Assembly (NCBI RefSeq): GCF_018139145.2
Contig: NC_059500.1
Location: forward strand, 34,887,437 to 34,951,436
Origin: Gymnogyps californianus
Lineage: Eukaryota > Chordata > Aves > Accipitriformes > Cathartidae
Length of the DNA stretch: 64,000 bases
Direction: 5' to 3'
Shown: positions 1-15,000 of the stretch, one piece after another
Layout: each line of letters begins with the position of its first letter
Position numbering within the stretch: the stretch's first letter is position 1
Made by a program: the position numbers and the translations under genes
Notes under the pieces: model-generated
Seen by the model: only the letters and a program-made list of their open reading frames with translations
Told to the model about the DNA's origin: nothing
The model's database searches: none

Positions 1-3000
1 AAATGTTACACAGTTAAAGCCTATTCATGCTGGCTGCTGGCACCGGCAAGCAGGCAGGGACATCTGATGCCTACTCAGAAGCAGGCAGCAGAGAACCGTC
101 CAGGAAACTGGACTGAAGCCACAACCAGGTCCAGATAAAATGTAATGAAACCAGTTTTGTTCTTCTTCCCTTCCACACATGCCAGATGTTGGCCTTTCTT
201 TAACACACATCAAAGCCTTATCTCCTGAAATAACTGCACAAAAGCGGGAGCCATGATGTGGGTACCTCGTCATTTGTGTGTGGTGAGGTATTTTAGTCCT
301 GCGTTAACTCCATTTGCGACTGCTAGAGTCATCACTTTCAATTCAATAGGATGAAAAAGTGAAAAAGGGACACTGCATGAGTTTATCAAAGACGGTAGAA
401 CAAAATTACAGTAATTAAGAGCCACTGATGAAAGAACAAAGTGAAAAACTAATGACAAGCTAATGCAGAAAGGCAGGTTGAAAGCATTTCCATAATCTGA
501 GATGAGCTGACAACTGTGACAAAGTGAGAGGGGGAAGGGGAAACCTGTTAACGAGCACAGCTCCCTGCTCTGTCAAGAGTCCCATCTTCGTCTCATCTCC
601 CACACATTTTCCACGCTTTGTAACATGAAGAAACTGCACAGATAACGCAGCATAGCATATCATCATTGTGTTGTAGTTCTGGTCCACTGTAAGCAACCAG
701 AAACTCTGATCGGTTTTCATTATGAAAATTGATGGACTACGGTGTTTATCTTTGTTTGCATGAACCAGTAACTTTCCCCCAGCTTTCTCAATGGTCTTGC
801 AGTGGTTTTTGAAGCCAGTAAAATGTAGTTGCATTTGATTGATGGTTGGTTTTAAGAGAACAAAGGCATAAAATCCCTCACCACTTTAGCACTGAAGTTA
901 ACTGTTCATTGAGCAGTATCTGACTGCATAAAAATGAGGGAGCTCTTGTCACTCGTGTTCATCTGTTTTTGTGAAAAATTCTCTGTCTCTGTCAAGACGT
1001 GTATGCTTTGGCCCTACTAAGAGACATTCAAGTATGCGAGGAGTGTGTCTGACAGCTAACCATATAGTATTGAGACTGAGAATTAGATACCTAGACCAGG
1101 TAAAGCAGAGCTAATTTCTATTGAAGTCAGTGGTCTTCAATATTTATTTTAGGTTTGATTCTGACCCAGCTTACACTCGGCCTTTGGAGCATCTCCTAGC
1201 TCTGGAAGGACATTCAAGCCCTCTCCCAGAACCCAGGGCAAACAAGATTTATGCACGCAGTGGTTCTCCTTCTACCCTCACCTAACGGGGTGGGGGGGGA
1301 GCCATGGGGCAGTCTGAAAGGGTCTGTCCGGGGACCAGCTCAGGGCGTGATGTGTGCGAGGAAAAGTAAACACTGAGTGCAGGGCTGCCCTTTCCTCTGG
1401 TCACCTTACTGCCTCTGTGAACACAGCAGTTACAGCTGGCAGCAGCACTGCTGCCTTCTGCTTTAGCCTGCATGCCTTGATGCTTTATCAGTCTTCATTT
1501 CAGCATTCATTTAAAGCAGAGGGGAAGGCTGTCCTGAAGTGGCTAGCAATGAAAATCTCTAAGGTTTTCTAATTCTATTATTTTTACATCCCCTCTTAGA
1601 TATTAGAATAACTCAGTGTTTTAGCTTAAGCCATGGCAGCTTAAGCTGAAGTCTTGATATCAAGGTGGCAATCTCAGTGTATGTTCTTCCATTTGATTTT
1701 AAATTTTTATTCCCCCCTTCCACGGATAAATCTTTCCTAAAATCAATTTTTTAATTCTGGGCCATCAAAGAACATGTTTTGTGCCTCTTAAATGCACCCT
1801 TGACATTCCTCTGGTTGTTTCAATGGATAACATTTTACAAGCTTTTACTTCTCCACATAGACTGTTGCTGTTTGCTATTTTAGAAACAAAACACTTTAAT
1901 AACTAGTGAGATAAGCATGAGCTGAAGCTAATTGCTGTCTACTTTCCAAACCGCATTGCTCAATTCTACCTGCAAAACATATCTGCAGAATATTTTCACT
2001 TCATATTTACAATCTTCCACGGATTTCAGATCTGAATCAATTTGCATTTGGGATTCCTGTTTGGATTTAAAGATTTTCTATGAAAAGAATGTACATATGT
2101 TTAAATAATTTCATTATAAGTAAGATACATGAAATGTTGTTAAGTTGGGTTTTTTCCTCCAGAGAAAAGGGGAAATGTAAACTAAGGTATCTAATTTTAA
2201 CATCAGAATTTTCAGAGTTGCCATAGTAATTAGTGCTAGCATTTTTAGTGTTCGCATATTCCCCTTCAATTTGACAGCCTCTGTGTTTACAAGAAGTGAC
2301 TCCTGAAAAGAAATGTGGTTACAGCATCACAGTTGGCTGGCAGTGTCTGATAGCATTTGGTATAGTTACAAAACAGGACCTCAGAGAGGTAAGGGTGGAG
2401 GGGACACCTTCAGCATACTTTCTCTCTGACGACTTTGCAACTAATTCTGAACTTATTTATGCTTGTGCGTTCATATGCTCGTCCTAAGTGATAAGGCTGT
2501 GTCATATTTTGCTCACAAAGTGAATAGGAATTACCATACTGATTCAGGCATGTAGCATTTCCAGTATGGTACCTTGACTGACCTCCTTGAAAGGAGTGTT
2601 CAGAGCTCCTTGTAATGGAAACTAGGGAAAAAATAGAGGCATACTTGTCTCTTTAAAATTCAGAATGTCCTGACAAATCCTTACAGTCTGACAAATTTAA
2701 AGTTACCTTTTTCCATTTTAGGAATCTAACTGTAATTATATTAGAGCCTTTGAATATGTAAGTTTCCAGTTAATAAGAACATAAGAAAATGTGTCAAGAG
2801 CATTCATTTGCAAACGAGATTGATATATCCCCGCTCTCTTCTACTTTGACAGGAATGCTGTGAAGAAGCCTATGCAACTTTTTCATCATAGAGCAATGCA
2901 TTTAGCAGTCAGCACATACTAGAGGGTCTGGGAAAAATGCAGTATTTCCATATGAAGGATAAAAACATGTAGCTTGAAATGGGAAGGACAAAGGATGACA

Positions 3001-6000
3001 GAAACATGTACTTCCAGAATTGCCCTTGTTGCTAGAGTCCACAGTCCCTCTTCATTTTAAGAACCACAGCTTGAAGAGGATTAGCCCTCCATGTAGTCGT
3101 CATCACACTTCTTTGTATGACTAGAGTAACATTCATGGCTCAGCTTTCACGCTTTTCACTATATTGCACTGCCAGAATGCTAGATTTCCTGGAGATAAAA
3201 TATAAGAAAAAAGACTTTTGAGCTGCCCTACATGCAGTGCATAATCTTACTGAATTGAGTGATGGGTCACATTTCTAAACAACCCTGGGTTCATTTTTAG
3301 GACTCAAAAAGAACTGCATAATGTGACTCAAAATTCATACTCATCCTTTTAACACTTGAAACTCCAGATTAAGTAATTCTGGAGAAAATAGTAAACAGAT
3401 TTAAAAATGAGATAAAACAGCATAATACAAGATATATTTATCCACAATTTCATTGACCAAAAAAAGAAAAAACTTTACAGACACTGACTTGAGTTCAGGT
3501 AAGAAAATGTAGGCAAATAGATAAGGGGGTTACTCAGCACTATTTTTGAGCGTTCAACAATCTTTATGCCTTTTTCCTGGAGGGAATGGCTCTATGACAG
3601 AGTTAAAGGGAACTAAATCATCTTTCTGTCTGCTCATAAAAAAAGAGCAACTGTGGGGAGAATTTGTGATCAAGCCAGCAGGAGCCTGCTACAGTGGGCT
3701 TAAACTCTGAGTACTAACAAGCAGAGGTTTCTGACATATATTATGCAGGCAGGGACTGTATATGTTAATTTCACTTTTGCCACATTAGGAAAATTTGAGA
3801 AAATCTAACATATTATGAAAGAATTTGAAATTAATCTCCCATTGTTTAATTAGCATTAATTATTGCATGCCATCCAATAGAGGATACCTGTGGAAGGAGT
3901 GATTTTGCTTTCCTTTTTATGTGTTGCCTTCACAACTCTTTATCTTTCTTTCATATTTCTATTTTCCTAACTGTGTACTCTGCCTTGATTGTACTGAAAA
4001 AGTGGCTTTGTACTAAAATACTGTGTACATATTAGAGGGGCTCGACAGAAACTCTTAGAATTGCTGGGATACTCCTGCTCTCCGTCAGGTTTTTTCTGCC
4101 TCAGGCTGTACCCTGAAGGTGCACATGTTTGGGCCACGGAGAGCACAACACTCTGCAGAGCAGGAAAAGCTGAATTTCCGAATTCAATGGAAGAGTATCA
4201 CAAAAGAAAAGATTAGAAGAAAATACCAGCACATATATAGCTTCTTCAAACCATAGACCCTGAAACCAATAGGACTTACTATTTCTATTCTACATAACTG
4301 AAAGCCAAGGGATTAACCCACTTGCCCTATTATGGTTGGTAGAAAAATAAACTAAAAGTAATACAGTCCAATAACCTAATTACTGCCAATTAATTTGATC
4401 TCTTCAGTTTCTCAAGTTCAACATAGTCTACAGTCTGTCAGCCCATGTGAGATGTCTGAATAGTCTTGCAGACATGTCGGAGATCTTCAGTGTCATGTCA
4501 TTCCTTAGGAAACTGCTGAAATTGTGTAAACCCTCATCCTTCCTTGATTTGGTAAGGTTTTTTATGTAGCTGGATCTATTTAAACTGTTCTCTGTCAAAG
4601 TAGAGTTACTTATAAATGTTAGTGAAGGGCAGACCTCGAAAGGATTACTAGTTTAGGTGAAGTGCCCTGAAGTTTAGATTCTTATCAAAGCTCTTTGATT
4701 GGGAAGTTGGTCAGAAAATCTCCCCAAGAACAGACTTTATCCTGAAAGACTTATAATTTCTGGGCAGGAGATGTTATGGCATCATGTTGCCTTGTTATAT
4801 TTTATTATCTTCATTTCTCTGAAATCAGGTATATGTACATGGACATAATTCACAGAGACTGAAAGAAATTATTTACAACCACCAGTTGAAAGCAAAGATA
4901 ACAATTCATTGCAAAAATCAGATGCAATCAGAACATCCTGTAACTACATCCTATATCACCAGCTGAGAAGATCCTAAATTAGTTTCAGCACTAATGCTCA
5001 GAAGTAGGCAATAAATAAAGTGAGTAATGAAAGCATACAACTTCATAAACGTGTTTATATTGCTTGAAACTACATTTCTATTGTTGATTCATAGAAAACT
5101 GAGTATGACTGGAGAAACAATAGATGAACACCCATTTCTTTATCTTATCAGTGAACTCAGTTTACTAATGAGGAATGTATGCTCATTCTTTTGCATTGAG
5201 AAAAAAGTATGTGATGCTTCTTCTCATATATCACATCAGTTACATCGAACGGAAACATTTGCAAACCCTAAGGCTCTCAGGAGCAAGTTCATACTTATGC
5301 TATAAAATAACTTCCATATAATGTTTCAAGTAGGACAATATCAAAACTATTGTCTGGCAAAGAACAGATCCTGATTTCCCTGAAGGTGTAGAAATTACAA
5401 AGGAAAATGCTTAACTTTAATTGCTCTGGGTCAGACAGTGAAGGCCTGTGCTTATGACATTTAAAGTTTAAGAGTAAATTTTCATGGTAGATTTTCATAC
5501 ATAAACTCTCACCAGCTACAGATGAAATATGGGATACTCCAGGTTTGGTTCCCTCAGCACCAGAACTAGCTGGGGACACAAAACCAAGGTGGCACTAGCA
5601 TGTGCTTCCCCTTGTAACAAAACTCTATAAGTCTTCTGTGGAAATGGGGTTTGCTGTCCTTTCTCTCACACACTTTTTGTCCTTTACATTGGTTAATTGT
5701 TAATTACTTTCTATGTAAGGAAACACAGTAAAGTGTGAAATAGTTAGAGGTGTGTGACAGACATGAAGCTTTTGCATTGGCTGCTGGTGATCTCATATTT
5801 ATGTCTATAAGATCTCCTAAGCTCACAGCCAAGTCTGACTGCTGCACTTCTTTTTATTTATAAGGTCATTTTCATCAGGCTCTCCAGGAAGCATGTTTCT
5901 GAGCCATTTGGCTTATGCTTTCCTGTCTTTCAGTGCTACTGTAGCCTTATTTGCCCAGAAATGCGTTGCCTGATTACTGATTTATTTCTGTTTAAGATGT

Positions 6001-9000
6001 GACTGACATTGGTTTTCCTTGTGTGAAGATTTTCTTGTGCTATAACCAAAATTAAAATTAAGAGGAATGGAAGTGGAACAAAGAAGAGAGTGTTTGCCAA
6101 TGTGTGTTCTCAGTTTACAGGAGAGCTGGACCTGAAGTGATGCTTCCTGTGTTTTTCCTTTGTAGTCATTATGGGCTGTTGATTAATGAGCCAATCTCAT
6201 TTCAAAATACTAGGAGGTACTATATTATACATAAACTATTTTAAAGCCATCTTTTGGAAAAAATGAATAATGAAATATAGCAAATAAAAGCCCCAGATAA
6301 AAGATGTACAACTTAAAAATAATACGATGATATTGTGATGACAATGATTTTAAAACTGTATGTTTCCATTGTTTGTGTTCTTCGTACCATTATGAGGTCA
6401 GGTGTAAAACTCCACCCACACAAAATTATGTAAAAGCTATGCCTCAGCTGCTGGCTGTATCTTTACAATTAGGAAACATCATCAGAATCCTAAAGAAGAA
6501 TATTATCAAAAAAGCATATTTATTTCTATCATTGAATTAGTAATTTGTAGTTAATTTCAGTCCTCAAAGATTGCATATCTTCCTTTGATTAAATTGTGTG
6601 TTGCTTTATAAAGAATATTTGTCAAATCTACGGACATGGCTTTGAAAGCTTTGTGTTTGCGAAAGACCAACTTAAGTCTTTAAAATTGTTGAAGGGAAAA
6701 CATTTCTACTTTAAATACAGAGAGAGTAAAAAATTTTATGGTGTTTCTAGGCCAGTGCTAGTCTGCTCCAATCATTTTGGTTGAAAGAGGTAGATACCAC
6801 CCATTCATCCTAACCATTTGTGCTAGAAGAATAATCATTTGAATATTGCAACAAGAAAGTCTACTTTTTAAAGCGATTTTTTGGTGAGAGAGTCTGTTAG
6901 CATGCTGGCAAATGCTAGCCCCTTTGCATGCAGCCTATCAATACTTTTCCTTAAAGAATTCATCACCACATGTGACTTTTGAAGTAAACACAGCAGGAGA
7001 AAAATAATAATAGAGTTTGCTCAGAGGCCTCATACTGTATGTCAGAAGTACTTTCTAGAGCTTTCGACAGTCATAGTGCCCTGCTCTGTAATACGTGAAG
7101 AACTTTTAATCCAAAATATCATATACACATTTGTTAGCCCTGCCAATTTGTTAAGAAAAGTCTGAAACATTTATTATTCTGTTACAATACCCTAAATTCC
7201 TAAGTTACCAACAATGTTCAGTGAGATAAAGTGGTGTAGTCGCCAGGTTACGCTGCCATGAAGCACTGCATCACAGCCAGCACCTGGTGCTGGAGCAAGT
7301 AGACAGGTGAGTGTGAGGTGCTCTATAGTTCAATAGCTGTGAAATGACCACTGTGAATGTGGGGAGGAGGAGTAACATTAATTCAGAATTCCAGGAGAAT
7401 CTTTATAATGAAATATTTAGGCTTAAAGGATGGCAAGTGGCTTAGTTCAGATGCTGTATTGTCTTTGAATCATGCAAAAGATGATGTGGGTTCATGTGAC
7501 TTTTTTTTTAAAGAAGTCTGTCATTTCTTACATTTTGAAGCATTTTTCTTTCTCAGTGTAAACGATTCAGTTAAACGGCAAAGGAACTGAATAATTTATT
7601 GGTTTGTGAAGACAGGCTTATGAAATTCACTGAATACACACCAAAGTAAAATGGTAAAAGTTCTGTAATATCCCTTAGTTGTAGCTCCTCAGTGTAAGAA
7701 GAAATGTGCCAGAAAGTTGATGATTCAAATATCTGTCAGACATTGGCAAAGTGGTGTTTCCAGGTAGTCTCCAGGTATATTTCTTGGAAGTATAAGTAGC
7801 TTAAGCCCTTGTGCCCCCAATGCTCTGTAGGGTTTGTATTATTCAAATTGAACAGTCCCATGAGGAAGAGCAGCAAATACTGGCTGTGAAGTATTCTGTA
7901 TTCTGTATTTTTGAATATTTTCACAGTCATGGTTTCATTTAATATGTAATCATAAGGAAGAGAGAACAGTGAAATTACTGGAAGAGATTTGTATTGAAAC
8001 AAAATTTTGGCCCAAATATCTAGGAAGTATTAATTAATACTCTTTGCTTACATTGTTCACAGCTGTGAGGCTACAGTGACGTAAAGCAGTCTAATGTTAA
8101 AGCTTAGACCAACTGAAAGATATGCAAAGAATCCAAAACTTTCCTAAGTGTCCTTAGTTACTCTGCTTATACAGTGAGAATGACAATTTTGGGACTCACC
8201 TATAAAACACTGGGCATATGCAGGATCTCGAGGAATTATCCTGTGCATACAAAGATTTGCTGTCTCGTTTACCCTCCTGTTCCCTCACCTGAAGAGCAGC
8301 TGAGCTCACAACCCTTTCCTATCTAATCCAAAGGAAATAAGTTTCGGGCAAACAGCTTGTGCAGGTTTGAATATCTGAGATAATCATAGAGCCATCTCTG
8401 GCAAAGAGAGGCAGAGAAGAGAGCTAGGTTAAAAGCAATTGCAGAGTTAAAGAGAAAGAAAAAAAAGAAGGACAGCTCAGCATCCAACATCAGTCCTACA
8501 ACATGTCCTTGCTTAGCAATGAGCAAATGCCAGTCAAATTCTCTGAGGCCCTGGGAACAATGTTCTGGACCGCAGAAAGGGAAACTCTTCTTTTGGCGTG
8601 CCCTGCTCTGCAAAAGGCAGTGGCAATTCTCCTGCAGCTTGGCTGATGTGGAATGAGTAATGCCTTATATCATAGGGCAACATCTTGGCAGGGCAAGGAA
8701 GGCATTGGCTTTTACACCTTGTTTCACCTGCATTCACATGCTGGGATAAAGTATCAATTACACCTTTTAAGAAGTGTCAGAAGCAAAATCCACTATGTAC
8801 AGTATAGACAAATATAGACAAATAGGAATAAGACAAATCAGCCCCAGCTATTGGTGGATTCACACCAATTCAGTGCCTAAGTCCAGCACATGCTCATTAC
8901 CACTATAGCCTCAGTTTCTGGCCATTAACAACTTAAGGACTCCCAGGCTGCAAAGGAGCTAAAATCCTATTGAATTTAGGACGTGAACTGTGGGATTCAC

Positions 9001-12000
9001 AGGCCTGACTATTAAGCCATGGATGGTTCTTAGTGCTCTCTGGAGGGCAAGGATGACTCAGGGAAACAATTTGGAAAAATGAATATAAAAGGAATGAGTT
9101 TACAAAGGCAAACTCACTGTTAAGATAAAGTAGAGCAGAGGAAAGATGCTACAGTTGCTCATTAAGTGTAAAAGGACAAGATGCTAGTTATTCACAGTAT
9201 TCATTCGTCTAATATTTAAAAAAGCAGTACTATGTGATGAACAGCCTTCAGAAGAAGTACAGAAACTAACTGTCCCATGTTTGTCCATCTTCACATCATT
9301 GTTCAAAGCTCCAGGAAACTTTACGAAGTTTAGCACAAACTGAAACCTTCATGAGTGAGGAAAGTGTCACCATGTAGTCCTCACTTAAACAGTATCATTC
9401 CTCTAATGAGGGGACAGCCCATGGTTACTGCCACAAGGGTACTGGATGTTGACCTCTATGTTATTACTGAAGTTGGCAGTACACTGAATTTCATAACTGA
9501 GGTGTGCTCTAGGCTATGCTTCTATGGTTTCTGTTGAGGATCCAGTGGCCAGGGCTGAACAAATGACTGAGACCTCTTGGAGGGTATCATCTGGAAGGTC
9601 ATAGCAGGGGACTGGAGGAGCTCTCTCGGGGATGATATGCACAAAAATGAATGCCTGATCTTTTACAAGTTAAGTGTATGGCACGGAATTGTTAATGAAA
9701 AACTGAACTTGTACTAATATTTTGATAGCACGAATGTATTAGGTATCTTGCCCTTCAATCTTTATTTGCCATAATAAAATGGTCTTTAAAGGAAACTGGA
9801 CTCCGCTGCTAGACATTTTATTGCAGCTGGATCACTCCCCTGAGCACTGCTTTAAGGAAAGTTATCCTCTTTAAAATGTTTCCCTTTGAAAAGATCCTAA
9901 AATGAAAACTTGCAAAGAATAAATTATATTTTGTCAGCTAGCGGAATTTTCTCTATAACAATAATAATTCATTTACCAGAAAAAGCCATTAAAATTAATG
10001 TGTTTCTCTATCCTCCCCTTCCCCCCCACTTTGTACATTTGCAGTGATGTCAGAAGGCAATAATAACCTGTTTTTCTTCTCTTTACAATCCTGGCATCCA
10101 CACAACCTAATCTGCAGTGTGCTTGGAGAAGAGACATTGTCGGATGCTCTTGTTGCTGCTACTCAGAGCAATGCCTTTGGACATCACTCATGTTGATCAG
10201 GGCCAATCCCACCTGTTTGTTGTTCTGGCTGTTTTCTTGAAGCAGAATTATTTAAGACTCCAAAACCACTCTAGGGAAGGCTCTAATATTAATTCAAGAT
10301 GTGGAACAGATGGTTAAGAACAAATTCCGCTAAGTGAAACGCAGCCTGATCCTGTATTAGTTTCACAGCCAAAATTCAATTTCTACAGAAGTTTTTCTAG
10401 GTTGTAGTTTATCACTGGATTTAATCTACATTCACACCTTCTATTTTGAAGGCTTGATGATAATAGGCCTTCTCTAAAGGGAGATCAAAACTCAAAACAT
10501 CCAAAGATCCTAACTGATACATATTCAAACTTCTCTTAACCTTTTCATATATGCTTGTTTTGAAGATACATATTTTATTTGTTCTGTCTTTTTCCCGATC
10601 AACTATTCTGTCAAGTATATGCCAATTTCCTATTTCCCATTGCTTTGATTTCCTTTCTTCTTTCCTTTCTCCTTTTGTCTTTTCTCCAGACAATGATTTG
10701 GCCTCCAATCACTGACTTTCTGCCTTATTGCAAGGAAGATATTTATATGCTACATGTAGCAACAAGACCTCACTGTTTCACCCTTCCCTTCTTTCCTCCT
10801 ACAAAGTCCTGTCACAAGAGTACCTGAGCAACTATCCAGAGTTAAATTCATTTTGCATGTCCCACTCGCTCGAGCATAAAGGGAAAAATTGGTAATATAG
10901 TGAAAGTCTCTATATTCTAGTACAGTAAAGCCTTTTGTTCATGATGTAAACTCAAGCAGCTACATATTTCTGCCTTTTTCCCATTACAGCAATATTCTTC
11001 TCAAAAGGCATGCAGTCAGTGGCTACCTTGTGTTACGTTAATATGGGATGTGATGTGCCAGGAAGTGATACTGAGCTGCAAATCAGTGTTTCATAAAATA
11101 ACTGCTGTATATCACTTTGGACTACATCAGGATATATAACAGACTATTAAATATGCTACGTGCTGGCTGAAAAGAAGAAATTTCACTTAGGCTACTGAAG
11201 AGGTACAGTCTGTATGGCTGGGAGAATGATTTAAAAATGGCTTAAATATGCAGCTGCTTAGTATATTAATGGCATCTGAAACAGAGCCCTTGAACAGTAC
11301 TAGGATTACCATAGCTATTCATCTAAAGGCCACCCAAATGCCTTGTCTCTTCATCCTTCCTTTAAAAATGTATTCTTCTTTCAATTTGGCTGATACAGCT
11401 GGCATGCCTTAATTTCAGTTGCATGCCCAGAATCTTTTTTTAAAATGATCCTGTAATTGATTGAGAAGTTTTTGAGATGGATGTGCAAGAAAGAGTCAAA
11501 AGCAACTGCCATGACTTTGAGGACACTGGGATACCTGTTTGCTGCGTAGAGAATGATGATAAAAAGCAGTATAAAAAGCTAATGCCCATGCCATTGTGCT
11601 CTGACCAATGACGTGCTTCTGTAAGTGATTTACTGTCTGCCCATGGCATTTCACTTGGGTAGGGGGTGCAGCATCTCTATCCAGCTTGACCTTACTGGGC
11701 ACCGGTAGTGTTTGCTTTATGAAGATGGAGGATGGGGCAAGAGGAGGAGCTGCCGAGCTCCTCTATCATTACCTGCCTTCCAAGAGGATGAAGCAATTGA
11801 TGGGGTAGTTTAGCTTGCAAAATTGGGAGAGGCTGGGCATACAACATATTTCTAGAAAAATTTCAGAAAGCTCTTTGGAAATGTAAATGACTTTGAGCTT
11901 CTTTTTCTTTTCCCATTTGCACAAGCACTGTGATGAATTAATAGAAGATGCAGCAGTCAGTGAGCTGATTAGCTTTACCAATACAGAGTAAGGGCACAAG

Positions 12001-12932
12001 AAGAGAAAGGACGCAAAATGTAGCACAGATGTCAGGAGTTCATTTAGTTATGTATTTAGTAGCTAGTCTCTAAGCCTTTGTTGTCATTAACCTGCCTCTG
12101 GGTAAGCAGCACATCAGGACAAAGGGAATTATGATATGGAAAACTAAGGTTTTGTTCAGGTGAAGAACAGATGATCTCCTAGGCTAGACAGAATTTTTTG
12201 TGGTCTGTACGATTCTTTCATGTGGTCATGTTTTTTTTCTTCTCAAAACTGCATATTAAGCTCAAAAATGAAAATCATCTTGCTGTCTATTTAGTGAGAG
12301 TATAAATGAAATATGCCATCATGGGAAGTCTTCAGTACCTTTAATCTCCTTTCTTTTATAATTTCTTTCCACTCTCTCAGCTGGAATTTTTTTTAAAAAG
12401 GAAAAAAGTGACATTGCTAATTGCTACAATTAGAGCTACTGCTGCTAAAGCAATTATCCCTATAAATTAAAAAAAAAAAAATCACAACAAACACCAAATG
12501 ACATTAACATTTAAATTTCAGCAAGCCAAGAAATAAAATTCACACAAAGGCTGCTACTCTATCCTGAAGTTGCACCTTCGTATATTCCATGAAGGTTTTG
12601 AGGGTCTGACATTATTCCCTGTCACTGTACACATCTTGTCCTTGTTGAAATGAAAAGCCAAACTCCTATTCACTTCATGAAGAAAAGTGTGTTCTCTGCC
12701 TTAATTCCATATATCTTTTATCACAGCTTATTTCAGATTTTTGTTATCACATGAGAATAACTAAACCTGGATTTGCATTATTAATGATCTGAGATCTCCA
12801 ATTTATTGTATTTTGTTAATATATGTGATGCTGATAGTTAATGATATTGAATGTTGCTAAGTTGGTGGATGAAGCTGATGTGAATCATATAAACTGACAG
12901 TCCTACAATTACAGTCTTACACTTGCTGTTTC
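1..12932. other. AT-rich intergenic or intronic DNA, no gene seen
   Basis: This stretch holds only short reading frames (the longest is 124 codons, at 460-834 on the minus strand), with no recognisable domain and no paired splice sites around them. I see no repeat family I can name. Small local structures include a tandem copy of TATTCTG near 7890-7910, a tandem copy of TATAGACAAA near 8805-8825, and an A13 run at 12469-12481. The block at about 12400-12475 has several homeodomain-type ATTA/TAAT cores. Ancient diverged repeats could be present that cannot be recognised by eye. Confidence 0.7.
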
Positions 12933-15000
12933 GCAGAATCACATAGTGGTTGATGCTGGAAGGAAACTCTGGAGATTGTCTAGTCTACCCCTCTGTGCTC
13001 AAAGCAGGGTTGCCTAGAGCAGGTAGCTCAGGGTCCTGCCTAGTTGGGTTTTGAATATCTCCAAATCAGAGTCCACAAAATCCATGGGCAACACGTTCCA
13101 GTGTTTCACCAACCTCACAGTAAAAAAAAAAAAAGGTGTTTTCTTGTGTTTGGATTGAATTTTATGGTTTGTTTGGTTGGGTTCTTTGTTTTTGCCCATT
13201 GCCTCCTGTCCTGTTGGTGGGCACCACTGAGAAGGGTCTGTCTCTGTCTTCTTTATTCCCCGCCGTCAGGTATTTATAGACATGGATAAGATCCCAATGA
13301 GCCTTCTCTCCTCCAAGCTGAACGCTCCCAACTCTCAGTCTCTTGTTGTATATCTAGTCCCTTAACCATCTTTGTGGCCCTTCACTGGACTCACTCCAGT
13401 GTGTCCATGTCTCCCTGTCCTGGGGAACCCAGAACTGGACCCAGAGCTCCAGAGGTGTCTCACCAGTGCTGCACAGGGGGGAAGGATCATCTCCCTCTTC
13501 CTAATGGCAATCGTCTTCCTAACATAGCACAGAAGGCTGTTGGCATTCTTTGCTGCATGGGCACATTGCTGGCTCATGGTCAGCTCGTTGTCCACCAGGA
13601 CCTGAGGTCCTCCTCTGCAAAGTTGCTTTCCAGTCCCCGTCAGCTCCTAGTGTGTACTGTTGCTTGCAATTATCCCTGCCCATGAGCAGAACTTCGCATT
13701 TCCCTTTTTTGAACTTCATGAAGTTCTTGTTCGTCCATTTCTCCAGCTTGTCAAGGTCCCTCTGAATGGCAGCAATGGCGTATTAACTGTTTGTCCTAGT
13801 TTTGTATCACCTGCAAAGTTGCTGAGGGTACATTTGATCCCATTGTCCAGGTCATTAATGAAGATGTTAAACAGTATTGATCCCAGTATTAACCCCTGAA
13901 GCACACCAAAGACTGTACTTTGTGCACTGATCACCACCCTCTAGGCCCAGATGTTCAGCCAGTTTTGAATCCACCTCACTGTCCGTTTATCTAACCCATA
14001 GTTAGTCATGGTGTCTATGAGGGCATTATGGGACACTGTCAAAAATCTTACTAAAGTCAAGGTAAACAATATCCACTGGTCTCCCCTCATCCACCAAGCT
14101 GATCATCTCATTATAAAAGACTATTTCATAAAGAATAAACTCATCCTTGTAAATCCCTACTGACTACTCACTATCACATTCTTATCTTTCATGTGCCTGG
14201 AAATGGTCTCCAGGATTAGTTGTTCCATCACGTCTCCAGGGATCAAGGTGAGGCTGACCAGCCTGTAGTTCCCTGCGTCTTTCTTCTTGCCATTTTTGAA
14301 GCTAGGAGTGGTATTTGCTTTATTCCAGTCCTCAGGCACCTATGCTAGTCACCATGATTATTTAAGGTTATCAAGAGTGGCCTTGCAATGAAATCAGACA
14401 GCTCCCTCAGCAATCCATCAGGCCCCATGTGGGGCATCCCATCAGGGCCCATGGACTTCTGTATGTCCAGTTTTTTCAAGTGCTCCCCAACCTGGTCTTC
14501 ATCTCTGAAGGCTAAGTCTTCCTTGCTCTAGACTTTCCCTGTGGTCTCAGGGGCCTGGGATTCCTGAAGGCCATTTTTACTGATAAAGACTGAGTCAAAG
14601 AAGATGTTGAGTACCCTGGCCTTTTTCGTGTTCTTTGTCACCAACTCTCCTGCCCCATTCAGCAGCGGGCCCATGTTTTCCCTAGTCTTCCTTTTGCTGT
14701 TTATGTATTTGTGGAAGCCTTTCTTATTTTCCGTCACATCCCCTGCTCCCTGTGGCAACTCCAGGTCGGCCTTGACTTTCCTAACCCCATCCCTGGAAGA
14801 TGGGACAGCAACTCTATACTCCTCCTGGGCCACCTGCTGCTGCTTCCACCTCTTGTACACTTCCTTTTTATGTCCAAATTCAGTCAAGAGCTCCTTGCTC
14901 TTCCATGCAGGCCTCCTGCCACCTTTGCTTGATTTCCTACTTGATGGGAGGGACCATTTTTGAGCTTGGAGGATGTGATCCTTAAATATCAACTTCTGAA
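12933..15000 (-). mobile_element. CR1 LINE copy 1, 5'-truncated
   Basis: Read on the minus strand, the element runs from about 15000 down to a typical CR1 3' end at about 12933. On the plus strand this shows as CAGAATCACATAGTGG followed by the diagnostic 'ggaaggaaactctggaga' and 'caaagcagggt' blocks. ORF2 fragments in several frames cover the linker after the endonuclease, the reverse transcriptase and the C-terminal domain. The 5' edge is uncertain by some tens of bases, because the homology fades between 14985 and 15060. The terminal 8-base repeat is worn to about one copy, and no target duplication is visible, as is usual for CR1. Confidence 0.93.

Noticed and set aside
460..834. 124-codon minus-strand frame
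   Set aside because: No domain, signal peptide or splice sites; a frame of this length can occur by chance in 64 kb.
7290..7320. CAG|GTGAGT donor-like site that might end an exon
   Set aside because: No open frame with an upstream acceptor ends there; isolated donor matches are common.
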